The notes under the pieces are model-generated. The model did not search any database. It saw nothing but the letters and a program-made list of their open reading frames with translations, and had not been told where the DNA came from. A program made the position numbers and the translations under genes. 64,000 nt of DNA. It comes from Senegalimassilia sp003474385. Lineage in GTDB: Bacteria > Actinomycetota > Coriobacteriia > Coriobacteriales > Eggerthellaceae. This document shows, one piece after another, positions 61,048-64,000 of the stretch. Numbering within the stretch: the first letter of the stretch is position 1; every line of letters starts with the position of its first letter. The DNA is taken from the NCBI RefSeq assembly GCF_003474385.1, contig NZ_QUCY01000006.1, positions 1 through 64,000 of the forward strand. Reading direction: 5' to 3'.

Positions 61048-61677
61048 CTACATCACCTCCAGGGGATTAGCTACCAGACCGGCGACGTTTTTAGCGCGCG
61101 CGGCGGCAGGGCATTTTTTCACGACAATGTTCGGGTGGGTATAGCTCGCGTCGGGCAAAGGAGGCACGGAGTCGACACCGTCGTACTTCTTGCGAATATC
61201 CTCGATAGGGCCGAAGTCGAGGGCACGAAGCGGGCAGGCGTCCACGCAGATGGGGTTCTTCCCCTCCGCCACGCGTTCCGCGCAGCCGTTGCATTTCACG
61301 CTGTGGCCCTTTTCGCGGTCGACCTTCGGAGCGTTATAGGGGCACGCCATGTGGCAGTAGCCGCAGCCGATGCACTTGTGCTCGTCGACCGAGACCAGAC
61401 CCGTGCTCGCATCCTTGTGCATCGCAGTGGTCGGGCACACCTTCACGCAAGCGGGGTCGTTGCAATGCTGGCAGCCAAGCGACACGTGGTAGACGAAGCA
61501 ATCCTGCGTGTAGGTGCCGTCAGATTGCATCTGCCAGTCGCCGCCTTCGCAGTCGTACACATGTCGATATGCGAAATCGACGCCCAAATCCTTGTAATCC
61601 TTACAGGCTATCTCGCACGTGCGGCATCCGGTGCAGCGCGTGCTGTCGAAATAAAATCCGTACTGCGTCATTCTCAT
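61048..61677 (-). CDS. DmsB-like 4Fe-4S subunit (locus 2)
   Basis: 209 aa with four [4Fe-4S] cysteine sets: CTGCRTCEIAC, CQHCNDPACVKVC, CIGCGYCHMAC and CNGCAERVAEGKNPICVDAC. It transfers electrons between anchor and molybdenum subunits. It starts 8 bp after the dmsA-like stop; AAGGGGG precedes the start, and an ATG two codons later is an alternative. Confidence 0.95.
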   Translation of the reverse strand: MRMTQYGFYFDSTRCTGCRTCEIACKDYKDLGVDFAYRHVYDCEGGDWQMQSDGTYTQDCFVYHVSLGCQHCNDPACVKVCPTTAMHKDASTGLVSVDEHKCIGCGYCHMACPYNAPKVDREKGHSVKCNGCAERVAEGKNPICVDACPLRALDFGPIEDIRKKYDGVDSVPPLPDASYTHPNIVVKKCPAAARAKNVAGLVANPLEVM

Positions 61678-61685
61678 CTACCCCC

Positions 61686-64000
61686 TTACGCCTTCGAAAC
61701 CTGGACAATCATCGAGTGAGCAGTTCCGTTGCCCTTCGCAAGGGGCGACGGTTTGTAGGCAGTCAACGTGTTCACGCATCCACCCGTGTCGATCTTGTCT
61801 CCGAACATGTCCGCCTTGTGCCACGCGCCTTGCGGGATGCCGACAGTGCCGGGGACGATGCGCGGGGTGACCTTCGCCTCGATGCGGATTTCGCCAACGG
61901 GGCTTTTAACAGCAAGCATGTCGCCGTCCATGATGTTGCGCGGCTCCGCATCGGCGGGATTGATCCACAGCTGCTGGCGCGCAACCTTCTCGAGCTCCTC
62001 GATGAAACCGAACGAGCTATGGGTGCGGCTCTTGTGGTGGAATCCCGAGCAGTAAAGCGGGAACTCGCTGGTCACGCTTCCGTAGCCATGGAAGCCTTCA
62101 GAAAAGACCGGAATCGGATTGATGACTTCATCCTCGGCGAGTTCCCAAGTATCGTTCAGGCCCGCAAGCGTTTCCGAGTAGATTTCGATCTTGCCTGACG
62201 GCGTCGCCAGGGGGTTCTCGTCCGGGTCGTCGCGGAAGCTCTTGAGGCCGATCGCCGGCTCGAGAGCGCGCTTGTAGACACCCTGCTCCTTGATCTGCTC
62301 CCAGCTCGGCATCTTGTCGTCGGCCTTCGCGCCCTTCTTGTACAGGTACTCGACCCAGTCGTCGTGCGTGCGGCCTTCGGTGAACTCCTCCTTGAGCCCG
62401 AAGCGGTCGGCGATATCGGCGCACACATCGTAGTTGCTGCGGCACTCTCCCGGCGGCTCTTGGGCCGGGGTTCCGACAACGACAGCGGTGTAATACTCGG
62501 AGTAGCCCTGCGTCTGCAAGTTCATCTGCTCAGAACGCATCGCGTCGGGCAGAAGCAGATCGGCATACTTCGCGGAGTCGGTCATGACGGTATCCCACAC
62601 CAAGATGAACTCGCACTTGCTCTCATCGGAGAGGATCTCATGGGTGTAGTTGATGTCGCCATGCTGGTTCGTCAGGCAGTTCCCCGCGTAGTTCCAGATG
62701 AATTTAAGGTCGCTGCCGAGTTTTTCAGCGCCCATAATTCCAGCGTTCTTCGCAGTCATCTTATGGCCATGATCGACCGCATTGACCCACTGGTACACGG
62801 GGAGCGTTGTCTTGATCGGGTTCGTGAAGGGGATCTTGCCCACCAGGTATGTCGGGGGCTCCGCTTCGCGTTGGCCGGTGTTGGTGCCGGGCAGGCCGAT
62901 TTTCCCGATTAGAATAGGAAGCATGCAGATGGCACGCGTGGTGTCCTCGCCGTTGGTATGGCGCTGAGATCCCCATCCCTGGCAGATGAACGGCGCTTTT
63001 GCCGAGGCAATCATGTCGGCAAGTTCGCGGATCTTGCTTGCCGGAATCTGGGTAATCGGCGCCGCCCATTCGGGAGTCTTCTCGATTTTGTCGTAGCCGG
63101 TCCCCATGATGTAGTCCTTGTAGGACTTGTTCTGACCCTTTGCGGACTCGGGCATCGTATCGTCATCGTAGCCGACGCAGTACTTGTCGAGGAATTCCTT
63201 GTCGATCCTGTCGCCCTTGATCCACTCGTAAGCGATGGCCGAAACGAGAGCAGCGTCGGTGCCCGGGCGAATGGGGAGCCACTCGTCTGGATGACCTGAG
63301 GAGGATTCGTTCAGACGGAAGTCGATGTTGACGATTTTCCCGCCGCGGCCGAGAACGGCTTCGCGCATGAGAGCATAATCCCAGACGGCGTTCGCGCCGC
63401 CCATGCGCGTCTCAGCAGGGCTGTTGCCGAACATGACCACAAGGTCGGAGTGCGCCTCGGCCTCGGAGAAGGAGCTTGCGTTCACATTGTCGTACGGACT
63501 GAACTTGGTTGCCTTCTTCCCCAACGTTTTGTGGAGACCCGTCTTCGGATCGGCGATATTGCTCGCGCTACCGTACATATAGGGCATGACCGCTTGAAGC
63601 ATATGGGTGGAGTAGTCGTAACCCTGGTTCACGTAGCCGCCGAGCAGGGAAAGGAGGCGCTGGATAGGCACGCGACCCGTCGCGCTGTACATTCCCGTTG
63701 CGTAGTTGATATAGATTGCCTCGTTGCCGTATTTGTCGATGGTCGTTTTCAGCTTCTCCACGATGATATCGATGGCCTCGTCCCAGCTGATTCGCTCGAA
63801 CTTGCCCTCGCCGCGCTTGCCCACTCGCTTCATGGGATACATCAGGCGGTCGGGGCTGTTCAGCCAGCGTCGCATGGCGCGGCCCCTCAGGCAGGCGCGG
63901 GCCTGCAGGTCCGTACTCCCGAGGTTGTCGGTTTCCATGTACTGGATTTTGCCGTCTTTGGAGTGCCACTGGAAGATGCAGTTTCCACCGCAATTCACGT
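61686..64000 (-). CDS. molybdopterin oxidoreductase, DmsA-like (locus 2), 5' end outside window
   Basis: At least 771 residues are visible; the start, with any Tat signal and the first cluster cysteine, lies beyond position 64000. A GTG at 63998 is not the true start, because the sequence enters in the middle of the [4Fe-4S] motif (NCGGNC, with the last cysteine in ARACLRGRAMRRW). ERISWDEAIDIIVEKL, SPAETRMGG and the C-terminal dinucleotide-binding domain (GDMLAVKSPVGEIRIEAKVT) are typical. It is a paralogue of the locus-1 enzyme but clearly distinct. The substrate is unknown. It heads dmsA-dmsB-dmsC-torD-dmsC2. Confidence 0.93.
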   Translation of the reverse strand, partial: VNCGGNCIFQWHSKDGKIQYMETDNLGSTDLQARACLRGRAMRRWLNSPDRLMYPMKRVGKRGEGKFERISWDEAIDIIVEKLKTTIDKYGNEAIYINYATGMYSATGRVPIQRLLSLLGGYVNQGYDYSTHMLQAVMPYMYGSASNIADPKTGLHKTLGKKATKFSPYDNVNASSFSEAEAHSDLVVMFGNSPAETRMGGANAVWDYALMREAVLGRGGKIVNIDFRLNESSSGHPDEWLPIRPGTDAALVSAIAYEWIKGDRIDKEFLDKYCVGYDDDTMPESAKGQNKSYKDYIMGTGYDKIEKTPEWAAPITQIPASKIRELADMIASAKAPFICQGWGSQRHTNGEDTTRAICMLPILIGKIGLPGTNTGQREAEPPTYLVGKIPFTNPIKTTLPVYQWVNAVDHGHKMTAKNAGIMGAEKLGSDLKFIWNYAGNCLTNQHGDINYTHEILSDESKCEFILVWDTVMTDSAKYADLLLPDAMRSEQMNLQTQGYSEYYTAVVVGTPAQEPPGECRSNYDVCADIADRFGLKEEFTEGRTHDDWVEYLYKKGAKADDKMPSWEQIKEQGVYKRALEPAIGLKSFRDDPDENPLATPSGKIEIYSETLAGLNDTWELAEDEVINPIPVFSEGFHGYGSVTSEFPLYCSGFHHKSRTHSSFGFIEELEKVARQQLWINPADAEPRNIMDGDMLAVKSPVGEIRIEAKVTPRIVPGTVGIPQGAWHKADMFGDKIDTGGCVNTLTAYKPSPLAKGNGTAHSMIVQVSKA

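Overview
This 64 kb window is a GC-rich bacterial chromosome segment with dense protein-coding content, ATGA-type overlaps inside operons, strong Shine-Dalgarno sites and many long intrinsic terminators. Gene content fits an anaerobic actinobacterium of the class Coriobacteriia, probably Eggerthellaceae. The pointers are several DmsABC-type molybdoenzyme modules with a TorD chaperone, a TcyP-type cystine carrier, a SEC-C-tagged methionine aminopeptidase and T-box control of pheS. The family-level placement is inference; no rRNA or tRNA gene is present to confirm it. A 10-N assembly gap at 33604-33613 sits next to a 44-bp tandem repeat, so linkage across that point is a scaffold join.

Layout. 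0-10 kb: tyrS, a U32 peptidase-family (RNA-modification type) protein, and two class A penicillin-binding proteins, on opposite strands, flanking a small lipoprotein. 9.8-20 kb: arginine biosynthesis on the minus strand (argC-argJ-argB-argD, then argR, then argG-argH), preceded by and overlapping a membrane nucleotide-sugar dehydratase; recurring GAATATGCAA-like sites are candidate ARG boxes. 20-33.5 kb: glutamate-cysteine ligase, SlyD-type FKBP, two overlapping genes of unknown function, map, pheS-pheT under a Phe T-box, a GNAT acetyltransferase, a zinc-ribbon membrane protein, a UbiB-family kinase with a phasin-like protein, and a LysR regulator. 33.6-42.5 kb: the conserved cluster pyrH-frr-uppS-cdsA-dxr-M50 protease-ispG-proS (read on the minus strand), supplying isoprenoid, lipid and translation functions. 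42.6-47 kb: cystine transporter, HtrA-type protease and a zinc-dependent macrodomain hydrolase. 47-51 kb: a complete ECF transporter operon (S, A, A', T) behind a T-box whose specifier reads UGG (Trp). 51-64 kb: respiratory modules: dmsABC-like locus 1 with a divergent Crp/Fnr regulator, an MFS transporter fused to CBS domains, and locus 2 (dmsA, cut by the window end, dmsB, dmsC, torD and a second, divergent dmsC-like anchor).

The most unusual items are the Trp-specifier T-box in front of an ECF transporter, the M50 site-2 protease that lacks a PDZ domain but carries a predicted winged-helix-like insert, the MFS-CBS fusion behind an attenuator-like leader, the second anchor subunit in the dms operon, and the two overlapping unknown genes at 22.1-23.2 kb. 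No CRISPR array, insertion sequence, prophage, tRNA or rRNA gene was seen.
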